A stretch of DNA of 64,000 bases from an uncultured Flavobacteriaceae bacterium. Its GTDB lineage: Bacteria; Bacteroidota; Bacteroidia; Flavobacteriales; Flavobacteriaceae. This document shows positions 46,400-54,127 of the stretch, piece after piece. The notes beneath the pieces were generated by a model, which saw nothing but the letters and a program-made list of their open reading frames with translations, was not told the origin of the DNA and did not search any database. A program made the translations under genes and the position numbers. Where the stretch lies: assembly GCA_947503005.1 (NCBI GenBank), contig CANNCA010000003.1, positions 434,001 to 498,000 of the forward strand, written 5' to 3'. How positions within the stretch are numbered: the stretch's first letter is position 1; every line of letters starts with the position of its first letter.

Positions 46400-47039
46400 T
46401 GAAAATCATTTTATTCTTAACAGAAATCACTTCACCTTTAACCATAGTACCGTTTGGTTTACTAGGTACTCCTTTCACATAATCAATGGTATAAATCACA
46501 TTTGGATTAGACGCAATTGCACCATATTCCAATACAACAATCTCATCGAATGAAATTTCATCGTTTACCCATGGTTTAACTTTAGCATTAACAATAACAC
46601 ATTCAACTACCAAATCTCGCTTGCAACTTATAAAACAGGATTTTCTAGTAATAGCAATTTTATGTTCAGCGTCGTCTTTGTATGTTACCTCGACCCCACC
46701 GGCGCGTAATTCATTTAGAGAGTATCTGTCTGAATCTATGCCCGCAGTGGACATAATCTCATTAGGAGTCATAAAACATTCATTCACTTCAAATTCTTCA
46801 TCATCAACTTTAATGATGATTCCTTTGTAAGGTTTGGCTTTGAAACCCTCAATTCCTGCGGTTTTAAGGTCCACTTCTTCGTCAAGTTGAATAGGTGTAT
46901 ACCCCTTCTCATTGATTTTATAAAGCAACTCAAAATCTTCACTAGGAGACAAATTCGCTATTGTTAATAATTGGTTACCCGTTATTTTTGATTCGTTGGT
47001 CTCGAATTTCGTATTGTTCAATTTAAACGTGTATATCAT
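46374..47039 (-). CDS. Multiubiquitin domain protein
   Basis: 221 aa. Three consecutive beta-grasp-like modules: ~1-70 (MIYTFKLNNTKFETNES ... GFKAKPYK), ~73-140 (GIIIKVDDEEFEVNEC ... KIAITRKSC) and ~150-221 (VNDEISFDEIVVLEYG ... ending MIFNVTQTNKS). The final NVTxTxKS end is characteristic of the multiubiquitin family in bacterial ubiquitin-like operons. It would be activated by the ThiF protein downstream. Predicted antiviral or stress-linked protein modification; no activity is proven here. Confidence 0.85.
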   Translation of the reverse strand: MIYTFKLNNTKFETNESKITGNQLLTIANLSPSEDFELLYKINEKGYTPIQLDEEVDLKTAGIEGFKAKPYKGIIIKVDDEEFEVNECFMTPNEIMSTAGIDSDRYSLNELRAGGVEVTYKDDAEHKIAITRKSCFISCKRDLVVECVIVNAKVKPWVNDEISFDEIVVLEYGAIASNPNVIYTIDYVKGVPSKPNGTMVKGEVISVKNKMIFNVTQTNKS

Positions 47040-47107
47040 TGTACTGATTTTTACATTACACTCAATTACAGGTTTGAGCTCACCTTGACTCGTTTTCCTT
47101 TAAAACA

Positions 47108-47120
47108 GCTTGAGTCAAGC
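47108..47120. promoter_or_regulatory. Perfect palindrome, candidate operator of the multiubiquitin operon
   Basis: GCTTGAGTCAAGC, a perfect 6-1-6 inverted repeat; a second CTTGACTC half-site lies 27 bases nearer the multiubiquitin start. Position and symmetry suit a dimeric repressor. Confidence 0.5.
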
Positions 47121-47187
47121 GCTATTCAGACAAAATATTTTGCTAAAACGCCTGTTTTGATATAAAAAATCAATACTTTTGATTAAC

Positions 47188-47302
47188 AAAAAAAGGAATG
47201 CTTTGATGGTGATAAAGCCTCAAAGTCCAGTTGTCCAAACTAAAATTCCTATTTAAATCATAATCCAATTCTATTGTTGTCGCAATAGGTTGGATTTTTT
47301 TT
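47188..47302 (+). ncRNA. Candidate structured small RNA with terminator
   Basis: Plus-strand features: TACTTTTG at 47174-47181 fits the Bacteroidota -7 element TAnnTTTG. From about 47194 a closing stem AGGAAT/ATTCCT (47194-47199 with 47245-47250) encloses hairpins CTTTGA/TCAAAG and AGTT/AACT. A long terminator hairpin then runs 47262-47296 and ends in eight T residues. No plus-strand gene precedes it, so the terminator is otherwise unexplained. The exact 5' end is a guess. Confidence 0.5.
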
Positions 47303-47398
47303 ATCTCTTTATCGGCGCGTGTTTTTAAATTTCATCTCACAAAGATAATCAAAAAAATCATTAACTTTTTTTTGATGGTAACATTTTTGTGAATTTAT

Positions 47399-47413
47399 AT
47401 AGTTGCTAACTAT
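47399..47413. promoter_or_regulatory. Palindrome ATAGTT-GCT-AACTAT
   Basis: A perfect 6-3-6 inverted repeat in the A+T-rich control region, 168 bases before the XRE-ImmA start. Candidate operator only. Confidence 0.4.
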
Positions 47414-47502
47414 AAAATAATTTCACATAATACAAAACAATATTAATATTTGTTATAAATAATTTTCATATACATATAATATAATAAATATTTTATTTTT
47501 TT

Positions 47503-47547
47503 AATAAAAGTTATTAACATTTTACTGTATAAATAAAAGTTATCAAC
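47503..47547 (+). promoter_or_regulatory. Paired direct repeats before the XRE-ImmA start
   Basis: AATAAAAGTTATTAAC (47503-47518) and AATAAAAGTTATCAAC (47532-47547): two 16-mers differing by one base, 29 bases apart, ending 33 bases from the ATG. They are well placed for autoregulation by the XRE domain. Confidence 0.6.
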
Positions 47548-47580
47548 TATATTTGCAAAAGACTAAAAACTAATTTACAT

Positions 47581-48675
47581 ATGTCCAAAGAAGTCATTCA
47601 CCCAGGTTTATCGCTTGATAAATTACTGAATGAGAGGAATTTAAGTCAAAGAGACTTAGCTTCAAGAATTAATATAGCTCATTCACTTTTGAACAGTATA
47701 TTAAAAGGAAGCAGGAATATTAATGTTAATATTGCGATTGCTTTAGAATCAGCTGGTTTCAAAACAGCGAATCATTGGTTAACTAAACAAATGGAATATA
47801 ACCTTGAATTAGCTCAAAAAGATGAGGGGGTTATCAAAAAGAAGAAGGCTATTAAAATATGGAATGAAATGGAGCAAATGGTTCCTTTATCATATCTTAA
47901 AAGACAAAGTAGTGAGATTAACTCTTCTGATGACATCAAAAAAATATATGAGATTTACGATGTTAAGGATTTTTTTGAGTTAAAGAATAGAATTAAAAAT
48001 TTTAGTCCAACATATTTCAGAAAATCTTCAAAATTTGTAGAAAACAAAAATAATGTTCTTGCATGGTCGCTTCTTGCAGAGTATCGTTTAAAAAATGAAA
48101 GAGTTAAAAAATTTTGTCGTCACAATGAAAGTAATTTAATCAAGGAGCTTAATAAATGTTTTTACAATAATGATAATGTTATTAATAAGTCAAAGAGGAT
48201 TTTAAATAAATATGGAATTAAATTTATAATTCTTGACAGACCTTCTCAAACACCAGTAGATGGAAAATCTTTTATGTCAAATGACAATCCAGCAATTGCA
48301 TTATCTCTAAAGTATAAAAGGCTTGATAATTTTGCTTTCACATTATTCCATGAAATTGGACATATATTCGAACATTTAACAAATCCAAATAAACCAGAAT
48401 ATAGAGAGGCTCAATTTTTTGTTAATAGTTCATCTAATACAGAAATAGTGGAGTTTGAAGCAGACAAATATGCTACTAAGAATCTTATTGATGTTGACCT
48501 ATTCAATGATTTTATAGTAATGAATGATGAATATTCTGATGAATCTATAATTAGATTTTCAAATGAAAACAAAGTTCATCCCGGTATTGTTCGCGGTAGG
48601 GTTTGTTATTTACATAATGAGTATTATAGAAAAAGAAGTTCAATTACTTTATTAAACAAATTAAAAGTTGATTAA
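47581..48675 (+). CDS. XRE-type HTH / ImmA-IrrE metallopeptidase regulator
   Basis: 364 aa. N-terminal helix-turn-helix at ~10-75 (LSQRDLASRINIAHSLLNSILKGSRNI), of the HigA-like addiction-antidote group. The C-terminal ImmA/IrrE protease has its zinc motif HEIGH at 257-261 (TLFHEIGHIFEHLTN) and a downstream Glu in EFEADKYATKNL. Such proteins cleave repressors upon stress or DNA damage and often guard mobile or defence loci. It is divergent from the ubiquitin-like operon; a direct-repeat pair precedes its start. Confidence 0.92.
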   Translation: MSKEVIHPGLSLDKLLNERNLSQRDLASRINIAHSLLNSILKGSRNINVNIAIALESAGFKTANHWLTKQMEYNLELAQKDEGVIKKKKAIKIWNEMEQMVPLSYLKRQSSEINSSDDIKKIYEIYDVKDFFELKNRIKNFSPTYFRKSSKFVENKNNVLAWSLLAEYRLKNERVKKFCRHNESNLIKELNKCFYNNDNVINKSKRILNKYGIKFIILDRPSQTPVDGKSFMSNDNPAIALSLKYKRLDNFAFTLFHEIGHIFEHLTNPNKPEYREAQFFVNSSSNTEIVEFEADKYATKNLIDVDLFNDFIVMNDEYSDESIIRFSNENKVHPGIVRGRVCYLHNEYYRKRSSITLLNKLKVD

Positions 48676-48747
48676 AAATATTGGAGCTAATTTGTGAAGA
48701 AGTGAGAAAACTATAGTTCATATCCAAAATGTAAAAGAAAAGTCTTT

Positions 48748-48966
48748 TTAAAAAGATTTAGTGTGTTTCAAAACTAAATTAATGTAATCAGATTTAGCCT
48801 TATGACTAAGGGAAGTTTTTCTGTTAATGCTAATTACAGGAGTATTTTCTTTAGAACAAATAGTATGACTATCTGTAATTTTTAGTTTAGACACAGTTTT
48901 TACCACTGGAAAACTAAAAGAAAGTTGACAAACATTTTTTGTTTTAATGTGACCTTTTTTAATCAT
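48748..48966 (-). CDS. 72-aa ORF overlapping the deaminase end
   Basis: 72 aa, basic (MIKKGHIKTKNVCQLSFSF ... LVLKHTKSF), no recognised family. Its ATG overlaps the stop of the dCTP deaminase by 8 bases on the same strand, which suggests translational coupling. It could be a small partner such as an antitoxin or a chance ORF; the Ser/Thr/Lys-rich composition does not decide it. Confidence 0.4.
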   Translation of the reverse strand: MIKKGHIKTKNVCQLSFSFPVVKTVSKLKITDSHTICSKENTPVISINRKTSLSHKAKSDYINLVLKHTKSF

Positions 48967-50524
48967 TAATTATTCCGCACTCTTTTAATGAATGAATAGC
49001 TTGTTGCTCTAATGTTGGTAATGCTTGTAAAGATTTCGAAATTTTAGGTTTAATAGTTTCAAAATCTATTGGTATTAATTTACCATTTTTTTTCCGCTCT
49101 ACAAAATTAGTAAAAAATGTTAGATAATTTCTAGGTGCTACCCCATCAAAAACCAAAATTCTTACTTTTCCACTACTCTTCTCATCCTCTGTAATTGCAT
49201 CTTCATGCAATGTTAAACATAAACTTTTTACATAAGGTTCAATATAATATACCTCTTTAATTCCTGCTACAATAATATGTCTGGCACAGTTGTGACAGGG
49301 ATATGTTGTGCAAAAAAGTTTGCCATTTATCATTTTTGAACCAGACATCTGACTCCCAGCAATAATAGCATGCATTTCTGCATGAACTGAACGAGAAAAC
49401 TCAATTAAGTCCTTAATTTTCGATTTTCGTAAACTTGTTTTTAAATTATTAATAATTTCTAAACTAACTTCTCCTTCCTTATCGTGTAAAATACTTTTTA
49501 AATCGTCATCCTTCCTAATAGACTCAATAACTTTATTAACTAAAATATCCTTTTGGGTATCATTGCTGCAATATCCTTTTATTTTACACCTCATATCATT
49601 AGGTACATTTTCCCTATATAGGTTACCTCCAAATTTGGGAACATCATTCCAACCTGTAGAAATTAATTCCCCACTTTCGTCGGTTATTGAGGCACCTACC
49701 TGCCTAGATAAACATGCAGAATTACCAGCTGCAGATTTGGCTGAGTACATTGCTGTTTCCTCTATTGATGGAGTAATTATCTCACTTTCAAAAATTAGAT
49801 GTAAAAACCTTTCAATTTTTAAATCTAACTCTTCAAGATTACTATCAGCCACTCTTAGAAAAAAATCTCCAAGAGTAAATGTTCCTCTCACATTTTGACC
49901 ATGATTATCATTTTCAAAATCATCTATTTCAACTATATTTTCAACCTCAGAAGGTGATAAATCTTTTTTTCTAAGGGTCTTTACCCTTTCATCCACAGGG
50001 GAGAAGATGCTAAATTGAAAAAAATTTTTAGTATAGATTCTCCTTAGCAATAAAAGTTCTTCCTTATTCTTAATAGAATCGATAATATAACATCTTCTTA
50101 CACTTTTAAAAGTAGTCGGATCTAGCTTTTCAGGTTCTTTTACCTTATTTTCTTCTAGTCTTGAAAGGTGTATTTCTTGAATTGCCAATTCCGCAAGTAC
50201 CGAATTATTTTTATACTTCAATCGTATCCTATTTCCTTCATTTATTTTGTATTTAAGGTTTGAATAAGCAGTTGTTTTCCCTGGCAGGGCTTCAAAGTCG
50301 TTAATTTTATAATTATCTATATACTTACTTAACTTTAAAGGGACTACATCATAGTTGTATTTATCTTCAAGAATTTTGGTAAGTGAAGTTATTACCTCTT
50401 GTTTTAGGGAACCTATGGGCGCACAAATACCAAAAAACAATTCTTCGGTCAATGTGTTTTTAACTTTTTCACGTGTTGTTTTTCCTATATTCCCTCCTTG
50501 TGGTTCTTGTTCTTTTAATCCCAT
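48959..50524 (-). CDS. Anti-phage type dCTP deaminase with N-terminal P-loop domain
   Basis: 521 aa from the ATG at 50524; a TTG 16 codons upstream is the alternative. The N-terminal ~170 residues hold a nucleotide-kinase-like P-loop (FFGICAPIGSLKQEV). The C-terminal zinc-deaminase domain carries VHAEMHAII with the His/Glu pair and TTYPCHNCARHI with both Cys. This two-domain layout matches phage-defence deaminases of the DCD/AvcD group, which deplete dCTP/dCMP on infection. No adjacent toxin-antitoxin RNA was identified. Confidence 0.88.
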   Translation of the reverse strand: MGLKEQEPQGGNIGKTTREKVKNTLTEELFFGICAPIGSLKQEVITSLTKILEDKYNYDVVPLKLSKYIDNYKINDFEALPGKTTAYSNLKYKINEGNRIRLKYKNNSVLAELAIQEIHLSRLEENKVKEPEKLDPTTFKSVRRCYIIDSIKNKEELLLLRRIYTKNFFQFSIFSPVDERVKTLRKKDLSPSEVENIVEIDDFENDNHGQNVRGTFTLGDFFLRVADSNLEELDLKIERFLHLIFESEIITPSIEETAMYSAKSAAGNSACLSRQVGASITDESGELISTGWNDVPKFGGNLYRENVPNDMRCKIKGYCSNDTQKDILVNKVIESIRKDDDLKSILHDKEGEVSLEIINNLKTSLRKSKIKDLIEFSRSVHAEMHAIIAGSQMSGSKMINGKLFCTTYPCHNCARHIIVAGIKEVYYIEPYVKSLCLTLHEDAITEDEKSSGKVRILVFDGVAPRNYLTFFTNFVERKKNGKLIPIDFETIKPKISKSLQALPTLEQQAIHSLKECGIIND

Positions 50525-50749
50525 AAAATTTAATAATAAGTTTCTTCCTTTTTTATAAGAACTGAAGTACAAATCTATTTAAATTATCTAATATTTATCC
50601 AATTATCTAGATGGTACAAGTATCATTAGATTATTCTTGAAAAAATGAGAACTAAACTGACGTAGGTTTCCCCAACCTTTCCCGACCAACTCCCCATAAC
50701 GCTAAAACGCAATTTTACCATGCAAAAACACCCCATAAAAGTAGCAGTG
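50525..50749. other. Upstream region of the deaminase gene
   Basis: It contains the deaminase promoter and, on the minus strand, a 30-codon open stretch ending TAG (GELVGKGWGNLRQF...) that may be a gene-tail remnant. Nothing certain. Confidence 0.3.
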
Positions 50750-50820
50750 TTCGCTGCACGCTTTTCGCTATACGCTGCACGCAGCTTGCGCTTTGCGATT
50801 TGCGTATAGCGTGTGGCGCA
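50750..50820. repeat. Palindromic repeat S1 (CGCTATACGC family)
   Basis: Imperfect palindrome made of CGCT(G/A)(C/T)ACGC words on the left and GCG(T/A)-rich complements on the right. Same family as S2, S3 and S4. It abuts the first DsbA-like fragment. Confidence 0.8.
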
Positions 50821-50825
50821 GAACA

Positions 50826-50957
50826 GGTGTCCCCTTTTTTATTATCAATGACCAATATGGTATTTCTGGGGCGCAGCCGGCGGAGGTGTTCACAAAGGTT
50901 TCTTCATCTGTGGAGGTGATAGGCGAAGGTGATAGTTGTGGGACCTATGGTTGTTAG
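50826..50957 (+). pseudogene. 3'-end fragment of a DsbA/FrnE-like oxidoreductase, copy 1
   Basis: 43 codons followed by TAG. Reads GVPFFIINDQYGISGAQPAE ... VEVIGEGDSCGTYGC, which matches the C-terminal substrate-binding loop of DsbA-family FrnE proteins (VPFF...ISGAQP). The rest of the gene is missing upstream, replaced by repeat S1. It appears to be a dead gene tail. Confidence 0.75.
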
Positions 50958-50964
50958 TTGAGGG

Positions 50965-51042
50965 TTTTTCGCTGTACGCTATACGCTTATCGCTACACGC
51001 ATTTTAGCGATTTGCGTATGGCGTGCGGCGTGAAGCGTGGAA
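50965..51042. repeat. Palindromic repeat S2
   Basis: Same family as S1: TTTTCGCTGTACGCTATACGC left arm, right arm ending GCGTGCGGCGTGAAGCGTGG. Lies between the two DsbA-like fragments. Confidence 0.8.
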
Positions 51043-51044
51043 TA

Positions 51045-51170
51045 GGTGTCCCCTTTTTTATTATCAATAACCAATATGGTATTTCTGGGGCGCAGCCCGT
51101 GGAGGTGTTTTTGGAGGCGTTTGCTAGGGTTTCGCCTGTGGAGGTGATTGGTGAGGGGGAGAGTTGTGGG
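51045..51170 (+). pseudogene. 3'-end fragment of a DsbA/FrnE-like oxidoreductase, copy 2
   Basis: 42 codons homologous to copy 1 (GVPFFIINNQYGISGAQPVE ... VEVIGEGESCG) with many differences, so it is not a recent duplicate. It breaks off exactly where copy 1 would continue with TYGC and stop, and repeat S3 begins there. No start codon of its own. Confidence 0.75.
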
Positions 51171-51235
51171 CTTTTCGCTGTACGCTATACGCTTATCGCT
51201 GCACGCTTTTTGTGATTTGCGTGGGGCGTGAAGCA
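51171..51235. repeat. Palindromic repeat S3
   Basis: CTTTTCGCTGTACGCTATACG left arm with a short right arm; follows DsbA fragment copy 2 without a gap. Confidence 0.75.
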
Positions 51236-51249
51236 TATGTGTTACTAGG

Positions 51250-51274
51250 CTCTCGACTCCGCTCGAGGTGACAG
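51250..51274. repeat. 25-base repeat CTCTCGACTCCGCTCGAGGT..., copy 1
   Basis: A 25-base sequence with an internal CTCGA(C)..GCTCGAG dyad. The identical sequence occurs at 55595-55619. It marks a third dispersed repeat family. Confidence 0.85.
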
Positions 51275-51418
51275 TATGTGTTGGTTTCATCTTTCTGTGC
51301 TTCTTTTTCTCCGACGAAGCTTGTCCTTGAAACCATGTTGAAAATTTCGGTCAAATCTGAATTTAAAAAATTATTCAATGAATTTTTTGCTTAAAAACAA
51401 GTGAGGCACTTATAGAAC
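51275..51418. other. Gap before the 63-aa gene stop
   Basis: About 140 bases with no convincing gene; a minus-strand reading frame here crosses repeat sequence and is rejected. Confidence 0.35.
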
Positions 51419-51610
51419 TCAATCACATACTTCTTCCCAATTACCAGAGTTTGGAGGAATCTCCTCCCACCGACAATTTTTCACACGATTTACCTTTATC
51501 TCCTTTTCTTCCACAACTTTAAGCTTTTTTATTTTCCAAGTCTCAAATCCTTTTGAACTAAGGATTGCATTAAATTCTTCGATTAATTCTTGAATAATTT
51601 TTTCGTTCAT
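51419..51610 (-). CDS. 63-aa protein of unknown function
   Basis: 63 aa, acidic/basic mixed helix (IQELIEEFNAILSSKGFETWK) followed by a short Trp-containing tail (NCRWEEIPPNSGNWEEVCD). Last gene of a four-gene operon; five bases behind the lipoprotein gene, which supports it being real. No family known. Confidence 0.55.
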   Translation of the reverse strand: MNEKIIQELIEEFNAILSSKGFETWKIKKLKVVEEKEIKVNRVKNCRWEEIPPNSGNWEEVCD

Positions 51611-51615
51611 AATTG

Positions 51616-52350
51616 TTATTCTTTTGGAGTTATAAAAATTTGTTTGATATCTGAAATTCCGGTAGGGTTTCCTAAACTGTCTAGAACTTCAACTTTTAAA
51701 TCTATATATTGATTTCCGTCAACTAATCCTGGAGAATAAAAAGCACTTGTCTTACTTTCATTATTAGAGGAGGATTGAACTTCTCTAAACACTCCATTTA
51801 CTTTGTCACCATTTTTATAAAAATCAGAAAATGTCACTTTCGTGCCATTTGATACACTTCTTCCTAATTCACTTGCTAGCGTTGCTTCTAGTTTGATTTC
51901 ACTACTAAAGTCTTCTCCTACAGAAGATGCGCTAGATTCTAATTTTACTGAAGATGGAATTGACTTAATTGACCTTATGTTAAAACTTTTTCGATATTCA
52001 TTTACATTAATAATAAGTGTGTGATCGCTATTAATTGTTGTACTAGTTAATATCAGTTCTGAAACTATGTCTCCGTTGGACAGTGTAACTGGTTTTAAGT
52101 CTATTTCATTTGATTCGGAATCTTGAATTTTAGCGTTGTTAATTGAAGCCTTCCCAGAAATTTTACTTATTTCAGCAGCTTCATTAAAGACTATTTCAAC
52201 TTTCAATGCATCTCTACCATCTGCAATAAGGGATTCTTTGGATAGTTTTACATCATCCACCAAGTTCTCAAAAATTATATTTTCCTTACTACAACCATAA
52301 ATAATGATAATAACTATAAAATAATTCAACTTTTTAAATCTCATAATCAA
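51616..52350 (-). CDS. Lipoprotein with Ig-like repeats
   Basis: 244 aa. Start MIMRFKKLNYFIVIIIIYGC gives a lipobox with Cys20. The mature protein is beta-rich, resembling invasin/big-type Ig-like folds (LIADGRDALKVEIVFNE, GTKVTFSDFYKNG, NQYIDLKVEVLDSLGNPTG). Stop codon of the upstream gene overlaps its start by 4 bases. Third gene of the envelope operon. Function unknown. Confidence 0.75.
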   Translation of the reverse strand: MIMRFKKLNYFIVIIIIYGCSKENIIFENLVDDVKLSKESLIADGRDALKVEIVFNEAAEISKISGKASINNAKIQDSESNEIDLKPVTLSNGDIVSELILTSTTINSDHTLIINVNEYRKSFNIRSIKSIPSSVKLESSASSVGEDFSSEIKLEATLASELGRSVSNGTKVTFSDFYKNGDKVNGVFREVQSSSNNESKTSAFYSPGLVDGNQYIDLKVEVLDSLGNPTGISDIKQIFITPKE

Positions 52351-54098
52351 TTAATAACTTTTGTTGCTAGTTTACCTATCTGCTCAAATAAATTAAAATC
52401 AAAAGAAATACTTAAATATACTGCAGGCTCTATTGGTTTTCTCTCGATTAATGGATTAGCATTTTCCTCTCTAATCCAAAAAACCCCTGCCCCAGCTCTA
52501 ATTTGTTCGTGTAACCTATAATTCATACCGACCATTGGGGAAAGTCCATTAAAAAAATCAGAAAAACCAGATTCATCTATCTTGCCAATAGTTACTCCAA
52601 TAGCCAAGGAATATCTATGCCAAAATCTTTTTCTTAAAATATGATCTAGTTTTTGATCCTTATCAATCCCTCCTCCGAAATGAAGATTGATTCCCGTAAA
52701 TGGACGAGGAATTAATTTGACTTCTCCACTATTGTTATAGGCAAAACTGCCCATAATTCCAAAGTCGGTTACAATGACACGGGCATTTCTGGTCTTAATA
52801 TCTGCATCAATGGTACTTGCACTGATAAGACTAGAATATTGAAAATTTCCTTTCATATAACTGCTTGCTTCATCATATAATTTACTCAATGCAATAGTAT
52901 TATCTAAAATGAGCTTCCTTCTTTCAAAAAAATCTTTATTAATAAAATCTTGAATGGTCGCAGCCGAATCAACAATCGATAATTTCTGAAGTTCCATTTT
53001 GGTTGCATCCATTATTGATAAATTATGCCTAAGAATATTTAATCGTTTCGTTCTATCATAAGCTTCTACAACAGTGTCATTACCAAGCTTCCTTCGGCCC
53101 AAATAAATCTCTTCTAATTCACTCGGTTCCAAGTTCAAAAAGGCTCCGTAAGAAATAGAAAAATCTTCTACATCAAACTTGTTATCCGCTAATTTTTTGC
53201 CCATTTCTTGAACAATAGCTTTTAAATCTCCTGCTATTTGAGTTTGATACGAATTTTTCAACTCCCCCTCTCTTATGTCAATAATTGTTTTTAAGCTATC
53301 AAGATTAACTTTTGTAAAACCAACATAATTTTTCAAAAATTTGGGAGCAGATAACCTTCTTGCTGAAGATTCGAGAGAATAAATCTTCGCATCATATAGT
53401 TTTTTAGCTTTGCATATTTTAGTGGAATCAATTAAATCAATAATGTTAAAGAGTGATTTTAATTCATTATCAGAGGGTATTTTTCTTAGAACTATTTCAT
53501 AAAGCTGTGCAGGCTTTAAGGGGTCAATTACTATTTGATATGTTTGCTTTTTAATTAAAGTTGCCTTGGCAGAAAGTGATTTAGCATTGAGCCTTTTAGT
53601 CTCAAAATTGATTTCTGTTTCAACATCACTTATCTTCTTTACTATTGGTTCTCTACTATACCTGGCAATGATTATTGAGTCTTTCTTTCTATTGATAAAA
53701 TCATCAAAGTCTCCTTGCCCACATACATTCATGTAACTAATTCTAGCTGTTTTCCAATTTTCAGCTCTTTTATTTGGGTAAAGTTGGCGTACTTTATTTT
53801 TTTGATATATAAACTTATTCTCATTGCCTACTTTACCTTTAAATTTTAAATAATCAATATTTTGATATTGAACATTAAATACATATACTTTCTCTGCTAT
53901 CTCATATTTTTTAGTTGAAATTTCTAGCTTGAAAAACCTGTCAAAAGGAAAAGATGATGAGAGAATTCCAGTATCCAAATCTAATTTGACAATTGGCATT
54001 TGATTAGGTTCGGGAATATCTGAATTCTCTTGAGATGAAGTGTAACTTGCTACCATCAGAAAATAAAATACTAGAATCTTCGAAAAAAAATTTCCCAT
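52347..54098 (-). CDS. Large exported protein of unknown function
   Basis: 583 aa. Signal peptide (KILVFYFLMVASYTSSQ). The middle (~100-370) is helical and Lys/Glu-rich (AKSLSAKATLIKKQTYQIV, LRHNLSIMDATKMELQKL). The last ~150 residues show beta-strand alternation with aromatic ends (FTGINLHFGGGIDKD, YSLAIGVTIGKIDESG, GMNYRLHEQIRAGAGVFWI), like an outer-membrane barrel. Second gene of the operon, 29 bases behind the membrane-coiled-coil gene. No known family. Confidence 0.65.
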   Translation of the reverse strand: MGNFFSKILVFYFLMVASYTSSQENSDIPEPNQMPIVKLDLDTGILSSSFPFDRFFKLEISTKKYEIAEKVYVFNVQYQNIDYLKFKGKVGNENKFIYQKNKVRQLYPNKRAENWKTARISYMNVCGQGDFDDFINRKKDSIIIARYSREPIVKKISDVETEINFETKRLNAKSLSAKATLIKKQTYQIVIDPLKPAQLYEIVLRKIPSDNELKSLFNIIDLIDSTKICKAKKLYDAKIYSLESSARRLSAPKFLKNYVGFTKVNLDSLKTIIDIREGELKNSYQTQIAGDLKAIVQEMGKKLADNKFDVEDFSISYGAFLNLEPSELEEIYLGRRKLGNDTVVEAYDRTKRLNILRHNLSIMDATKMELQKLSIVDSAATIQDFINKDFFERRKLILDNTIALSKLYDEASSYMKGNFQYSSLISASTIDADIKTRNARVIVTDFGIMGSFAYNNSGEVKLIPRPFTGINLHFGGGIDKDQKLDHILRKRFWHRYSLAIGVTIGKIDESGFSDFFNGLSPMVGMNYRLHEQIRAGAGVFWIREENANPLIERKPIEPAVYLSISFDFNLFEQIGKLATKVIN

Positions 54099-54127
54099 AT
54101 ATTCGATTTAAATCATTTGTTGTTTGG

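Larger units (their letters stand above)
47040..47580. other. 541-base divergent regulatory region with inverted and direct repeats
   Basis: Very A+T-rich gap between the multiubiquitin operon (minus) and the XRE-ImmA gene (plus). Listed separately: the 13-base palindrome at 47108, the RNA-like hairpins ending in a T-run at 47302, the 15-base palindrome at 47399 and the paired direct repeats at 47503/47532. It is the probable control region of the island. Confidence 0.6.

Noticed and set aside
50958-51215. 85-codon plus-strand frame
   Set aside because: It is a fusion of repeat S2, the DsbA-like fragment and repeat S3, not a gene in itself.
51193-51378. 61-codon minus-strand frame
   Set aside because: It reads through the dispersed 25-base repeat (CHLERSRE) and has no protein-like continuation.
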